Shown here piece by piece: positions 14,580-20,966 of a DNA stretch of 29,777 nt (position 1 is its first letter; every line of letters begins with the position of its first letter). A model generated the notes under the pieces. That model was given only the letters and a program-made list of their open reading frames with translations. It had not been told where the DNA came from and made no database searches. The stretch is from CAYFWT01 sp964346955 (GTDB taxonomy: Bacteria > Patescibacteriota > Minisyncoccia > Portnoybacterales > UBA2143): NCBI GenBank assembly GCA_964346955.1, contig CAYFWT010000009.1, forward strand, positions 1 to 29,777, in the 5' to 3' direction. Position numbers and translations under genes: made by a program.

Positions 14580-14650
14580 CCCCCTGGCCAATAATATTCC
14601 CTTTCACCTATATCCAATCCAAAATATTATTGAGTCAGGGGGTTTTTCTT
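14580..14650 (+). terminator. Rho-independent terminator of the small-peptide unit
   Basis: CCCCCTG (14580-14586) pairs with CAGGGGG (14636-14642), and AATAATATT (14590-14598) with AATATTATT (14623-14631) inside, then a T-rich run (14643-14650). The T-tract is only on the plus side. It overlaps the 3' end of the convergent O-antigen-ligase-like gene. Confidence 0.85.
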
Positions 14651-15972
14651 TTGCTGAAACTAGCTATCATTCCTAAAACTAACCACCAGATCAGCTGTCC
14701 TTGTTGTAAAGTCCAAAAAAAATGGTCAAATAACCCAATAAACAATAAGCAAAAAACAATCAACAATAATAGACGATATTGTTGCCTACTGGCTGCTGAT
14801 GGTTCATTAAGTTGCTTCAACAATTCAAAAATAAATACCAAAAATAAAACCAATCCTATTAAACCAGTTTCGCTAGCTATAAGCAGATAGATATTGTGAA
14901 CTGGCTGATGCAACCAAGAGGCTAAAAGATGAAGCAGCTGCTTAATCTCCCAAACAAAATTACCTAAGCCGATGCCTAAAAAAGGATGTTCTTTAATAAT
15001 TGAAAAAGCTGTTTGGTTATAAAAAGCCCGTAAGCTAACTGCTTGTTCTCTGGCTGAAATTAAAAAGCGCGAGGAAATTTCTGGCCAAGCCAAGACAACA
15101 AACAGTGAACAAAGAACAACGAAAAATAAAAAAATAAAGATAACTCTTTGAGACAGTTTTTTATCTTTTTTCTTTCTAGCAAACCAAAAGATAAAAACAA
15201 AATACACTAAGCTGGCCAGTAAGAAAGTAGCTATAATGATTCGGGAAAAAGTCAGCCCAAGAGAAAAAATCAATAAACCAAAAAGTGTAAACAGTAAACA
15301 GTCTCCGATAAAAGAGTATTTCTTTCTTAACCAAAGAAAATAAAGAAAGAAAATACTTATTAAAAGGAACGCAGCTAAAAGATTAGCATGAGGCAGGGTG
15401 CCGTAAGCTCGAATTAATTTAAGGTTATCAGGGACAATTTTAGCCACCCCAGCTAACTCTATAGCCAAGGGGCTTTCTCTTAAAAACTTGAGGCCTAGAC
15501 TCTTCTGACTGCCATATTGACCAAAGGCGACCAGTGATTGAAAAAAACTACTGGCTACTAAAACTTGAGCTACTCGTTCAAATCTAAATAATCGCCTGAA
15601 ATTATATCTTAAGTAAAAAAACAAACCAACTAATTCTAAAAGCTTAAACCAATGATAAAAACCTAGCTGAATATTTCTGGCTTGAACTAAAGAAATCAAA
15701 CTAATGACTAAAAAAACAATCAACCAAAAATCAGGCGTTTTGATTTTTTCTTTTAGCCAATTGACATTTAAATCCTTTAAAAATCTCTGTTTTCTTTTTC
15801 GCCAAAACCAAAAAAAAATTATTAATAAAATCAAGAGGTCGGTTAAATAAAGATAGACACTGGACCACTCATTAAACTCAGCTCCCCATTGATAAAATAT
15901 TTTGCGCGTCTGAAAAGGCAAACAAAAAATTAAAAGATAAAAGAAGATTTTTTCTAAGTAAGCAGACACCAT
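14635..15972 (-). CDS. O-antigen ligase/Wzy-like membrane protein
   Basis: 445 residues, about 10-12 hydrophobic helices. Family hallmarks are TLPHANLLAAF in the middle and HNIYLLIASETGLIGL in the large loop/late-helix region, matching the Wzy_C/O-antigen ligase fold, with the preceding KEHPFLGIGLGNF. Such proteins polymerise or transfer lipid-linked glycans outside the membrane; the glycan here is unknown. The start codon lies 2 nt after a palindromic repeat (15975-16017) that has replaced the spacer and any ribosome site behind the Mur ligase gene, so ATG 15972 or the adjacent GTG is uncertain. Three heptanucleotide arrays (14738-14765, 15098-15118, 15287-15300) lie inside the coding sequence, encoding hydrophobic residues. 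Confidence 0.82.
   Translation of the reverse strand: MVSAYLEKIFFYLLIFCLPFQTRKIFYQWGAEFNEWSSVYLYLTDLLILLIIFFWFWRKRKQRFLKDLNVNWLKEKIKTPDFWLIVFLVISLISLVQARNIQLGFYHWFKLLELVGLFFYLRYNFRRLFRFERVAQVLVASSFFQSLVAFGQYGSQKSLGLKFLRESPLAIELAGVAKIVPDNLKLIRAYGTLPHANLLAAFLLISIFFLYFLWLRKKYSFIGDCLLFTLFGLLIFSLGLTFSRIIIATFLLASLVYFVFIFWFARKKKDKKLSQRVIFIFLFFVVLCSLFVVLAWPEISSRFLISAREQAVSLRAFYNQTAFSIIKEHPFLGIGLGNFVWEIKQLLHLLASWLHQPVHNIYLLIASETGLIGLVLFLVFIFELLKQLNEPSAASRQQYRLLLLIVFCLLFIGLFDHFFWTLQQGQLIWWLVLGMIASFSKRKTP
14738..14765 (-). repeat. heptanucleotide array, TGTTNNN type, 4 units
   Basis: On the minus strand four consecutive 7-mers of the form TG(T/C)TNNN, such as TGTTGAT and TGCTTAT. Inside the O-antigen-ligase-like gene, within a transmembrane stretch (LLLLIVFCLLFIG). 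Confidence 0.7.
15098..15118 (-). repeat. heptanucleotide array, TGTTNNN type, 3 units
   Basis: Three units on the minus strand, including TGTTCAC and TGTTTGT, inside the O-antigen-ligase-like gene (hydrophobic segment with CSLFVV). Confidence 0.65.
15287..15300 (-). repeat. heptanucleotide array, TGTTNNN type, 2 identical units
   Basis: TGTTTAC twice in tandem on the minus strand, inside the O-antigen-ligase-like gene. Short, so weaker on its own. Confidence 0.45.
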
Positions 15973-15974
15973 TT

Positions 15975-16017
15975 CAAGGACTGTCCCTTAGGGACTGTCC
16001 CTGAGGGACAGTCCTTG
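15975..16017. repeat. nested palindromic repeat, GGACTGTCCCT family, copy 1
   Basis: CAAGGACTGTCCCT (15975-15988) and AGGGACAGTCCTTG (16004-16017) are perfect 14-bp inverted arms around an internal palindrome AGGGACTGTCCCT (15990-16002). A near-identical copy lies at 18380-18423. This copy encodes the last residues and stop codon of the Mur ligase and runs to within 2 nt of the next start codon. Confidence 0.9.
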
Positions 16018-17286
16018 GAATTCCTCTCTAACCATTTTTCGGTCATCCCAGGGTATCTTTCTACCTCCTTCAAGACACAGCCAGGGTTCACAACCCTTGC
16101 CAGTAATAATGACCACCTCACCAGCTTGAGCTAGTTCTAAAGCCCGATGGATTGCTTGCCGCCGGTCAAGAATTTTTTCTGGTTTTTTTTGTCTTATGCT
16201 TTGAGCTATTTCATCAATAATTGTCTGAGGATTTTCATCATAAGGGTCTTCATTGGTAATAATAATCTTATCGAGATACTTTTCAGCAATTTTACCTAAT
16301 TCTGGTCGCTTCCATTTGTCTCGACCACCACCGGCTGCTCCCAGGACACCAACCATTTTCTCCGGAAAAACTTCTCTAATTGCCTGATAAACTTTTTCTA
16401 AAGCATCTGGGGTGTGGGCGTAGTCAACTATAACCGTAAATGGCTCTCTGATAACTATTTCTAAACGACCAGGAATCCCTCCTATTTTTTCCAAAGCCAA
16501 TTTAATTTTTTTTAAAGAAACTTCCTCAGCTAAACAAACAGCGATAGCCGTTAAGGCATTGTAAATATTAAATTCTCCTAATAAATTAAGGTTAAATTTA
16601 GTCTGATTAACCACAAAACTAATCCCCTTTTGGCTAAATTGACAATTCCCTGCCTGAACTAAATTTTGAATTTTAACTTGTTTTGACCTTTGGTTTTTGG
16701 CTTTTGATTTTATTTTATAGCTATATTTTTCCTTAGCCGGAAACTGCAGGAAATAATCAGCCTGAGGGTCATCTAAATTGACAATAGCTTTGCCATTGGG
16801 CTTAAGAGACTTAAAAAGTTTCCCCTTGGCTTTTTTGTAATTTTCAAAACTCCCATGACTTTCTAAATGCTCAGGTGTTAAATTAGTCAAAACAGCCAAA
16901 TCAAAACCAATAAATTGGTGGCGATGCTGCTTAATCCCTTCGGAAGTTACCTCTAAAACAACATACTGACAACCAGCTTTCACTGCTTGACCTAAAAACC
17001 TCTGCAGCTTCAAGCGACCAGGCATGGTCATTTTCAAAGTATTAGGCCAAATCTTATCTTTTATCTTAAACTGGATTGAAGAAAGAGCGGCTACTTGATA
17101 GCCAGCTTTCTCTAAAATCTGGCTAATTAAAAAAACCACCGTAGATTTACCATTGGTGCCAGTTACCCCAATAACTTTTAATTTTTTAGCCGGGAAGCGG
17201 TAAATAATCGACCCTAAAAAAGCTAAACTAAAATGATACCAACCCAACAAAAAATCAGGAATGACTTTTTTTAGAAAAGATTTCAT
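15988..17286 (-). CDS. murE: MurE-like Mur ligase lacking the N-terminal domain
   Basis: 432 residues. ATP-dependent amide ligase of peptidoglycan precursor synthesis. ATP loop GVTGTNGKST; VLEVTSEGIKQHR; AVLTNLTPEHLESHGSFENY; VNLDD; LLGEFNIYNALTAIA; GIPGRLE and VIVDYAHTPDALEKV; GAAGGGRDKWKRPELG; ITNEDPYDENPQTI; GKGCEPW. The order is that of MurE, but the usual first domain is missing: a short hydrophobic N-terminus (LLGWYHFSLAFLGSIIYRF) leads straight into the central domain. The diaminopimelate motif DNPR is not present; DENP occupies the region, so the amino acid added cannot be predicted. The C-terminal tail LSLRDSP is encoded by the palindromic repeat at 15975-16017, and a heptad array at 16682-16709 adds a Lys/Ser/Gln-rich stretch near residue 195. 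Confidence 0.87.
   Translation of the reverse strand: MKSFLKKVIPDFLLGWYHFSLAFLGSIIYRFPAKKLKVIGVTGTNGKSTVVFLISQILEKAGYQVAALSSIQFKIKDKIWPNTLKMTMPGRLKLQRFLGQAVKAGCQYVVLEVTSEGIKQHRHQFIGFDLAVLTNLTPEHLESHGSFENYKKAKGKLFKSLKPNGKAIVNLDDPQADYFLQFPAKEKYSYKIKSKAKNQRSKQVKIQNLVQAGNCQFSQKGISFVVNQTKFNLNLLGEFNIYNALTAIAVCLAEEVSLKKIKLALEKIGGIPGRLEIVIREPFTVIVDYAHTPDALEKVYQAIREVFPEKMVGVLGAAGGGRDKWKRPELGKIAEKYLDKIIITNEDPYDENPQTIIDEIAQSIRQKKPEKILDRRQAIHRALELAQAGEVVIITGKGCEPWLCLEGGRKIPWDDRKMVREEFQGLSLRDSP
16682..16709 (+). repeat. heptanucleotide array, TTTGRYY variant, 4 units
   Basis: Four tandem 7-mers such as TTTGACC and TTTGGTT. They are in the murE-like gene and encode the stretch KSKAKNQRSKQV, which appears to be an insertion in the substrate-binding region. 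Same period as the TGTTNNN arrays but a different consensus. Confidence 0.6.
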
Positions 17287-17295
17287 TTTTTTATA

Positions 17296-17314
17296 TCCTG
17301 AGCCTGTCGAAGGA
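17296..17314. repeat. dispersed palindromic repeat, CCTGAGC/GTCGAAGG family
   Basis: TCCTGAGCCTGTCGAAGGA, in the gap just upstream of the murE-like gene. Compare 8510-8529 and 20884-20902. Confidence 0.75.
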
Positions 17315-17344
17315 CGTCAATTCTAAAATAACAGTTTGGGGAGA

Positions 17345-17377
17345 AAATTAAAAGAGCCGAGGGATATTTCTCGGCTC
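17345..17377 (-). terminator. Rho-independent terminator of the 82-residue ORF
   Basis: Minus strand: GAGCCGAG (17370-17377) pairs with CTCGGCTC (17354-17361) across an 8-nt loop, then TTTTAATTT. Confidence 0.85.
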
Positions 17378-17412
17378 CAAATAAATTTTTCCCGATGAGC
17401 TCGGTATTGTCA

Positions 17413-17661
17413 CTACAAGAACGGTATCATTTCCAGTTTAAAGTCAGGTCCAGGCGCTGGATCAAAACAATCATAGGGGACCAAGCGACCATCTTCGCAT
17501 CTGAAATGGTCGACAGCATCAAAGCAGAATCCTCCTGCTTCTGGCCATTTCCCGCCGAGCATGGCTTTAACCAACCGAGTAGGAACTATCGCTTGGTCCG
17601 TTTCAATGCAGTCATTGATAAGCCTCTTTTCAAGATTTATAACTCTTATTTTTCGTCCCAT
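17413..17661 (-). CDS. small hypothetical protein, 82 residues
   Basis: ATG 17661 with a very strong GAGGAGGAG 4-12 nt upstream, which decides the strand over an overlapping plus-strand frame. The product begins GRKIRVINLEKRLINDC and ends in PYDCFDPAPGPDFKLEMIPF. It has four cysteines (NDC, GFCF, FRCED, YDC) and an acidic, aromatic C-terminal half; a metal site is possible but unproven. No membrane segment and no family recognised. It is a single-gene unit, with a TTGACA-containing promoter region upstream (17744-17749) and its own terminator (17345-17377), lying between the FemX-like and murE-like genes. Confidence 0.72.
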   Translation of the reverse strand: MGRKIRVINLEKRLINDCIETDQAIVPTRLVKAMLGGKWPEAGGFCFDAVDHFRCEDGRLVPYDCFDPAPGPDFKLEMIPFL

Positions 17662-17720
17662 TTTCTCCTCCTCGCAATTTTTTTTAAAAAATTAAGAAAC
17701 TATTACCTCTATTCTTCCCT

Positions 17721-17749
17721 ATAAAAACATATCTTATTTTCTCTGTCAA
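17721..17749 (-). promoter_or_regulatory. candidate promoter of the 82-residue ORF
   Basis: Minus strand: perfect -35 TTGACA (17744-17749) and, at 17 nt, TTTTAT (17721-17726) running into TATAGG. The -10 is weak. Confidence 0.45.
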
Positions 17750-17764
17750 TCAAGATTGATTTTT

Positions 17765-18745
17765 TTACAAAACCCTTCTGGCTAGATTATAGGCCTGATA
17801 CCATAATGGTTGGAAAATTAAATCAAAAGTGCCAGGGTAGATGATTTCCTGGCCGCCAAAGCCTTTTTTGAAACGAGTTACTCCCGGCCATTTTTTTTCA
17901 TCAATGCCCCAAAAATCATAGTATTTCATGTCCAGCTTTTTAGCTTCTGAAATGGCCTGCCATTGCAAAAAATGAGTAGCCATCAATTGACGAAAATTAT
18001 AATCAGAAGCACCATGAAGGTAAGTGGCTACTTGACCAAAAAAACAAACCAGATTAGCCGCAATAATCTGGTTTTGGTATTTAGCTAAAAACAATTTCAT
18101 CATTCCCTTCTTTCCTAAAACCTCTAACATTTTTTGATAATATTTTTTGGGATGAAGACGAAATTTATCCCTTCCAGCCGTCTTTTCCAATAAATTTAAA
18201 AATATCTCTATTGTTGATTGCTGGTTGTTGGTGGTTGGTTGAACTGTTACTCCTTTACGCTGGGCCAATCTAATATTATACCTGGTCTTCTGATGCATCT
18301 GATTTAATAATATTTCTTCCGGCTTGGCGATATCTAAAACTAAGGTTTTTTGTGGCTGAATCTGTTTGCCTGAAGGAATCAAGGACTGTCCCTCAGGGAC
18401 TGTCCCTGGGGGACAGTCCTGGGGAGGTTCCAGTTTAAAAAAAATACTATTTTCCTGTTTAGCTATCTTTTTAACTTCTTCTAAAAAAATATCTATTGCT
18501 TTCTGTTTATTGTTCACTGTTCGCTGAATTACTGGTCCTCGTGGACAATACAAATAACACTTTTTGAAAGGTAAATTATGTCTGATAACTAAAGCCCTTA
18601 GCTCTTTTCCTATCTTTATTGGCCATATTTTTCGGCCTAAAGATTGCTGGAACTCACCCCAATCAGACGATTGCAGAAAAGAGCCATTGTTTTGGATAAC
18701 AAACTGGTTCCATGGTTCTCTCTGATTAGCTGAAATTGTCTTCAT
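17765..18745 (-). CDS. FemAB/FemX-like peptidoglycan aminoacyltransferase
   Basis: 326 residues. Transfers an amino acid from aminoacyl-tRNA to the peptidoglycan precursor in related proteins. Signature segments: FLQSSDWGEFQQSLG near the N-terminus, YLYCPRGPV, QKTLVLDIAKPEEILLNQM, HQKTRYNIRLAQRKGV, then second acyltransferase fold with AANLVCFFGQVATYLHGASDYNFRQL, ATHFLQWQAI, YYDFWGIDE and the final TRFKKGFGG. The ATG overlaps the ruvA stop by 4 nt. Three repeats are inside: a palindrome adding DCPPGTVPEGQS (18380-18423) and two heptad arrays adding NNKQKAI and TTNNQQSTI. Which residue is transferred is not predictable. Confidence 0.87.
   Translation of the reverse strand: MKTISANQREPWNQFVIQNNGSFLQSSDWGEFQQSLGRKIWPIKIGKELRALVIRHNLPFKKCYLYCPRGPVIQRTVNNKQKAIDIFLEEVKKIAKQENSIFFKLEPPQDCPPGTVPEGQSLIPSGKQIQPQKTLVLDIAKPEEILLNQMHQKTRYNIRLAQRKGVTVQPTTNNQQSTIEIFLNLLEKTAGRDKFRLHPKKYYQKMLEVLGKKGMMKLFLAKYQNQIIAANLVCFFGQVATYLHGASDYNFRQLMATHFLQWQAISEAKKLDMKYYDFWGIDEKKWPGVTRFKKGFGGQEIIYPGTFDLIFQPLWYQAYNLARRVL
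18212..18239 (+). repeat. heptanucleotide array, TGTTNNN type, 4 units
   Basis: Units such as TGTTGAT and TGTTGGT. Inside the FemX-like gene (minus strand), where it encodes PTTNNQQSTI. Confidence 0.7.
18380..18423. repeat. nested palindromic repeat, GGACTGTCCCT family, copy 2
   Basis: Begins CAAGGACTGTCCCT (18380-18393) and has the same internal palindrome AGGGACTGTCCCT (18395-18407) and right arm GGGACAGTCCT as the copy at 15975. It is in frame inside the FemX-like gene. Confidence 0.88.
18497..18524 (+). repeat. heptanucleotide array, TGTTNNN type, 4 units
   Basis: Units such as TGTTTAT and TGTTCAC. Inside the FemX-like gene, encoding NNKQKAI on the minus strand. Confidence 0.7.
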
Positions 18746-19314
18746 GTTTTCCCCAAAATCTTGAGAGCCTCTTTAATCCGACTCTCTACTTCTTTTACCT
18801 TGGCTGGCACCTGCTTGAGGGCTTCTCTAGCTTGACGACTGCTATAGCCTAAACTAATCAAGGCCTCAATCACCTCATCGTCATAAACTAACCTAGTTAC
18901 CTCTTTTCCGGGAACTAAAATTTTGCTTCTTAACTCCAGAATAACTCTTTCGGCTGTTTTTTTACCAATTCCCGAAACTTTGGTTAATAAACCAACCTGT
19001 CCGCTAGCAATAGAAGCCTTAAGGTCAGCTAAGGAAGCAATTGATAAAACTGCTAAAGATGCCTTGGGGCCAATGCCACTAATTGAAATCAACATTTCAA
19101 AAAACTCTAATTCTTCGAAAGATAAAAAACCATACAAATCAAAAAGATTTTCTCTGACATAATGATGGATAAACAATTTAGCTTCTTCTCCCTTTTCTCC
19201 TAATTTCTTTAAAGTAGGTAGCGAACAAAACACCTGATAACCTATCCCGCCCACCTTTAAAATAATAAACCTATCTGTTTTTAATTCAATTTTACCTTGA
19301 AGCAAGGCAATCAT
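18742..19314 (-). CDS. ruvA: Holliday junction branch migration complex subunit RuvA
   Basis: 190 residues. Binds four-way DNA junctions and loads the RuvB motor. Domain I begins MIALLQGKIELKTDRFIILK with GGIGYQV and HHYVRENLFDLYGF. Domain II has two helix-hairpin-helix motifs, LISISGIGPKASLAVL and LTKVSGIGKKTAERVILEL. Domain III is the C-terminal EVIEALISLGYSSRQAREAL. Length and order are typical. Neighbour femX-like is co-translated through an ATGA overlap; ruvB and ruvC are not in this window. The upstream region carries a TGTTNNN array (19324-19344) and a TATAAT-like box (minus strand, 19345-19350). Confidence 0.96.
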   Translation of the reverse strand: MIALLQGKIELKTDRFIILKVGGIGYQVFCSLPTLKKLGEKGEEAKLFIHHYVRENLFDLYGFLSFEELEFFEMLISISGIGPKASLAVLSIASLADLKASIASGQVGLLTKVSGIGKKTAERVILELRSKILVPGKEVTRLVYDDEVIEALISLGYSSRQAREALKQVPAKVKEVESRIKEALKILGKT

Positions 19315-19323
19315 ATAATCTCA

Positions 19324-19344
19324 TGAAACATATAACATGTAACA
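19324..19344 (-). repeat. heptanucleotide array, TGTTNNN type, 3 units, upstream of ruvA
   Basis: Three units on the minus strand, TGTTACA, TGTTATA and TGTTTCA. It lies in the ruvA 5' leader or promoter region. A 9-bp inverted repeat, AACATATAA (19327-19335) with TTATATGTT (19346-19354), overlaps it and could be an operator. Confidence 0.7.
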
Positions 19345-19362
19345 ATTATATGTTATCTTAAT

Positions 19363-19391
19363 TTGACCTGTCTGACAAATAATGATAGGAT
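19363..19391 (+). promoter_or_regulatory. promoter of rpsT, close to the start codon
   Basis: TTGACC (19363-19368), 17-nt spacer, TAGGAT (19386-19391). ATG is only 9 nt after the -10 box, so transcription would start at or 1-3 nt before the ATG. No Shine-Dalgarno is present, consistent with a leaderless mRNA. Confidence 0.6.
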
Positions 19392-19400
19392 ATCTCTGCT

Positions 19401-19661
19401 ATGCCAGTAACCAAATCAGCTAAAAAAGCTTTTCGACAAAGCCAGAGGAGGCGGCTCTCTAATCTTCAGCGAAGCCGAAAAATGAAAGCGCTGATTAAAG
19501 AAGTTAGGAACTTAATCAAAGAGAAGAAAAAGGAGGAAGTGCTTAAGATTCTACCTCAGGCCTATCAAGCGATTGATAAAGCAGCCAAACGAGGGGTGAT
19601 TAAAAAAAATACCGCCAGCCGAAAAAAATCACGTTTAGCTAAAGCAATTCAGAAAATATAA
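19401..19661 (+). CDS. rpsT: 30S ribosomal protein S20
   Basis: 86 residues, Lys/Arg-rich, beginning PVTKSAKKAFRQSQRRRLSN, with RSRKMKALIKEV and the C-terminal GVIKKNTASRKKSRLAKAI. This is the three-helix S20 that binds 16S rRNA in the 30S body. Length is normal. No Shine-Dalgarno precedes the ATG, and the promoter is so close that the message is probably leaderless. A weak hairpin (AAAGGC/GCCTTT, 19670-19683) follows. Confidence 0.96.
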   Translation: MPVTKSAKKAFRQSQRRRLSNLQRSRKMKALIKEVRNLIKEKKKEEVLKILPQAYQAIDKAAKRGVIKKNTASRKKSRLAKAIQKI

Positions 19662-19669
19662 TCTGCTTG

Positions 19670-19690
19670 AAAGGCGGGCCTTTAATTTAA
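19670..19690 (+). terminator. weak terminator after rpsT
   Basis: AAAGG and CCTTT around CGGG, followed by AATTTAA. Short stem and poor T-tract. Confidence 0.35.
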
Positions 19691-19733
19691 TGCCCTTTAC
19701 TTAACTCAGTTTCTCCTATCCACAGGCCCATAA

Positions 19734-19762
19734 TTGACAAGCAAAAGCAGCCGTGATAGCCT
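19734..19762 (+). promoter_or_regulatory. candidate promoter of the LysM/CHAP gene
   Basis: Perfect -35 TTGACA (19734-19739), 17-nt spacer, TAGCCT (19757-19762). The flank GATAGCCTATCTCTG strongly resembles GATAGGATATCTCTG in front of rpsT. ATG follows 12 nt after the -10, with no Shine-Dalgarno. Confidence 0.45.
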
Positions 19763-19774
19763 ATCTCTGTACCT

Positions 19775-20875
19775 ATGGGTACAATTAAACAACACCTTAA
19801 GGCTGTTCTTGACAGCCTTAAGACTGACATAAAAAAGACTAGTAAAAAACTGCTCTTGGCAGCAGTTATTTTATTTAGTTTAAGCTGGTCTTTAGCTGCT
19901 CCCACTAAGGGAGTAGAACAATTACTTTTCTTCTGGGGTGATAAAAATGAATCAATTATTGTTGAACAAGCTCAGGTTGAACCAAATTACCTTGAGGAAA
20001 GCTTTTCAGCCAGCGGAGGCTATTTAGCCGCCAACTCATTAGCCAGCTTAAGCACCCAGCCAGCAGATGTTTCTGATCAAAATTTATTTTTTGAAGGAGA
20101 ATCTTCTTCAGCTCTCCTCCAAGAAAGTGCCCTCCTTTCCCAAACCAGTCCAATTACCTTTATTAGCCAAGAACCAAGAAGCGAAAATATTACTTATGTC
20201 GTCCAAGAAGGTGACAGTCCTTCGACTATTGCGGCTTCCTTTGGCATCACCACCTATACCCTGCTTTGGGCTAATAAACTTAGGGAAACCAGCATTATCC
20301 GACCTGGTGATGAATTAATCATTTTGCCAGTGACAGGGGTGCTTCATCGAGTGAAAAGCGGTGAGACCATTGATGCGATTGCTAAAAAATACAAAGCCGA
20401 AAGTGAAGACATTATTGCTTTTAATGATTTACCAGCTGATGGCAGTATCCAAATTGGCGACCAATTGATTATTCCAGATGGCCAAATGCCAGCCCCAGCT
20501 CAACCGAAGACCTACGTAGCTAGGAGAAGCTATACCACTGGCCCGGGGACGGGTAAAAGCCGTAGTTTCCCCTATGGGCAATGCACTTGGTACGTGGCTC
20601 AAAAAAGAGTCATTCCCTGGAGTGGTAATGCTAATACCTGGTTAGCCAATGCCCAGGCTTATGGTTATCAAACTGGGTCCGCCCCTCAAACAAGAGCAGT
20701 CATGGTTCTAACTGAAGGAGGCTGGCTGGGCTATCGCTATGGCCACGTGGCTTATGTTGAGGCAATCACTGGCAACTGGGTGACTATTTCTGAAATGAAT
20801 TATAATTGCCGCGGCTGCAAAAGCGTCAGGACCTTGAATGTCAATGATAGAAGGATTAGGGGATACATATATTAG
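19775..20875 (+). CDS. secreted or anchored LysM-LysM-CHAP cell-wall protein
   Basis: 366 residues. N-terminal basic segment plus hydrophobic helix (KKLLLAAVILFSLSWSLAAP) predicts export. After a Ser-rich linker, two LysM domains bind glycan: YVVQEGDSPSTIAASFGI...LRPGDELIIL-type at about 145-190 (IIRPGDELIILP) and HRVKSGETIDAIAKKY...IQIGDQLIIPD at about 195-240. The C-terminal CHAP domain has the catalytic Cys in GQCTWYVAQK, His in YGHVAYVEAI and Asn/Glu in SEMNYN. CHAP proteins are amidases or endopeptidases, so this is a likely peptidoglycan hydrolase. It lies next to rpsT but has its own promoter-like region, and ends at a shared bidirectional terminator. Confidence 0.88.
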   Translation: MGTIKQHLKAVLDSLKTDIKKTSKKLLLAAVILFSLSWSLAAPTKGVEQLLFFWGDKNESIIVEQAQVEPNYLEESFSASGGYLAANSLASLSTQPADVSDQNLFFEGESSSALLQESALLSQTSPITFISQEPRSENITYVVQEGDSPSTIAASFGITTYTLLWANKLRETSIIRPGDELIILPVTGVLHRVKSGETIDAIAKKYKAESEDIIAFNDLPADGSIQIGDQLIIPDGQMPAPAQPKTYVARRSYTTGPGTGKSRSFPYGQCTWYVAQKRVIPWSGNANTWLANAQAYGYQTGSAPQTRAVMVLTEGGWLGYRYGHVAYVEAITGNWVTISEMNYNCRGCKSVRTLNVNDRRIRGYIY

Positions 20876-20883
20876 AATTTTTA

Positions 20884-20902
20884 CCCTGAGCTTGTCGAAG
20901 GG
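20884..20902. repeat. dispersed palindromic repeat, CCTGAGC/GTCGAAGG family
   Basis: CCCTGAGCTTGTCGAAGGG, 9 nt after the LysM/CHAP stop codon. Third copy in the window. Confidence 0.8.
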
Positions 20903-20916
20903 TTCAATTTTCAAAC

Positions 20917-20947
20917 AAAAACTGCCGGAGAAACCGGGCAGTTTTTT
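20917..20947. terminator. bidirectional terminator between LysM/CHAP gene and comM
   Basis: AAAAACTGCC (20917-20926) pairs with GGCAGTTTTT (20937-20946), with A- and T-tracts on both sides. Confidence 0.85.
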
Positions 20948-20966
20948 GAATACTTAGTATTAGACT

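Noticed and set aside
17395..17724. Plus-strand 109-codon frame opposite the 82-residue ORF, with a hairpin and T-run at about 17746-17768.
   Set aside because: No ribosome site; the opposite strand has a very strong one plus its own terminator. The hairpin overlaps the minus-strand -35 box.
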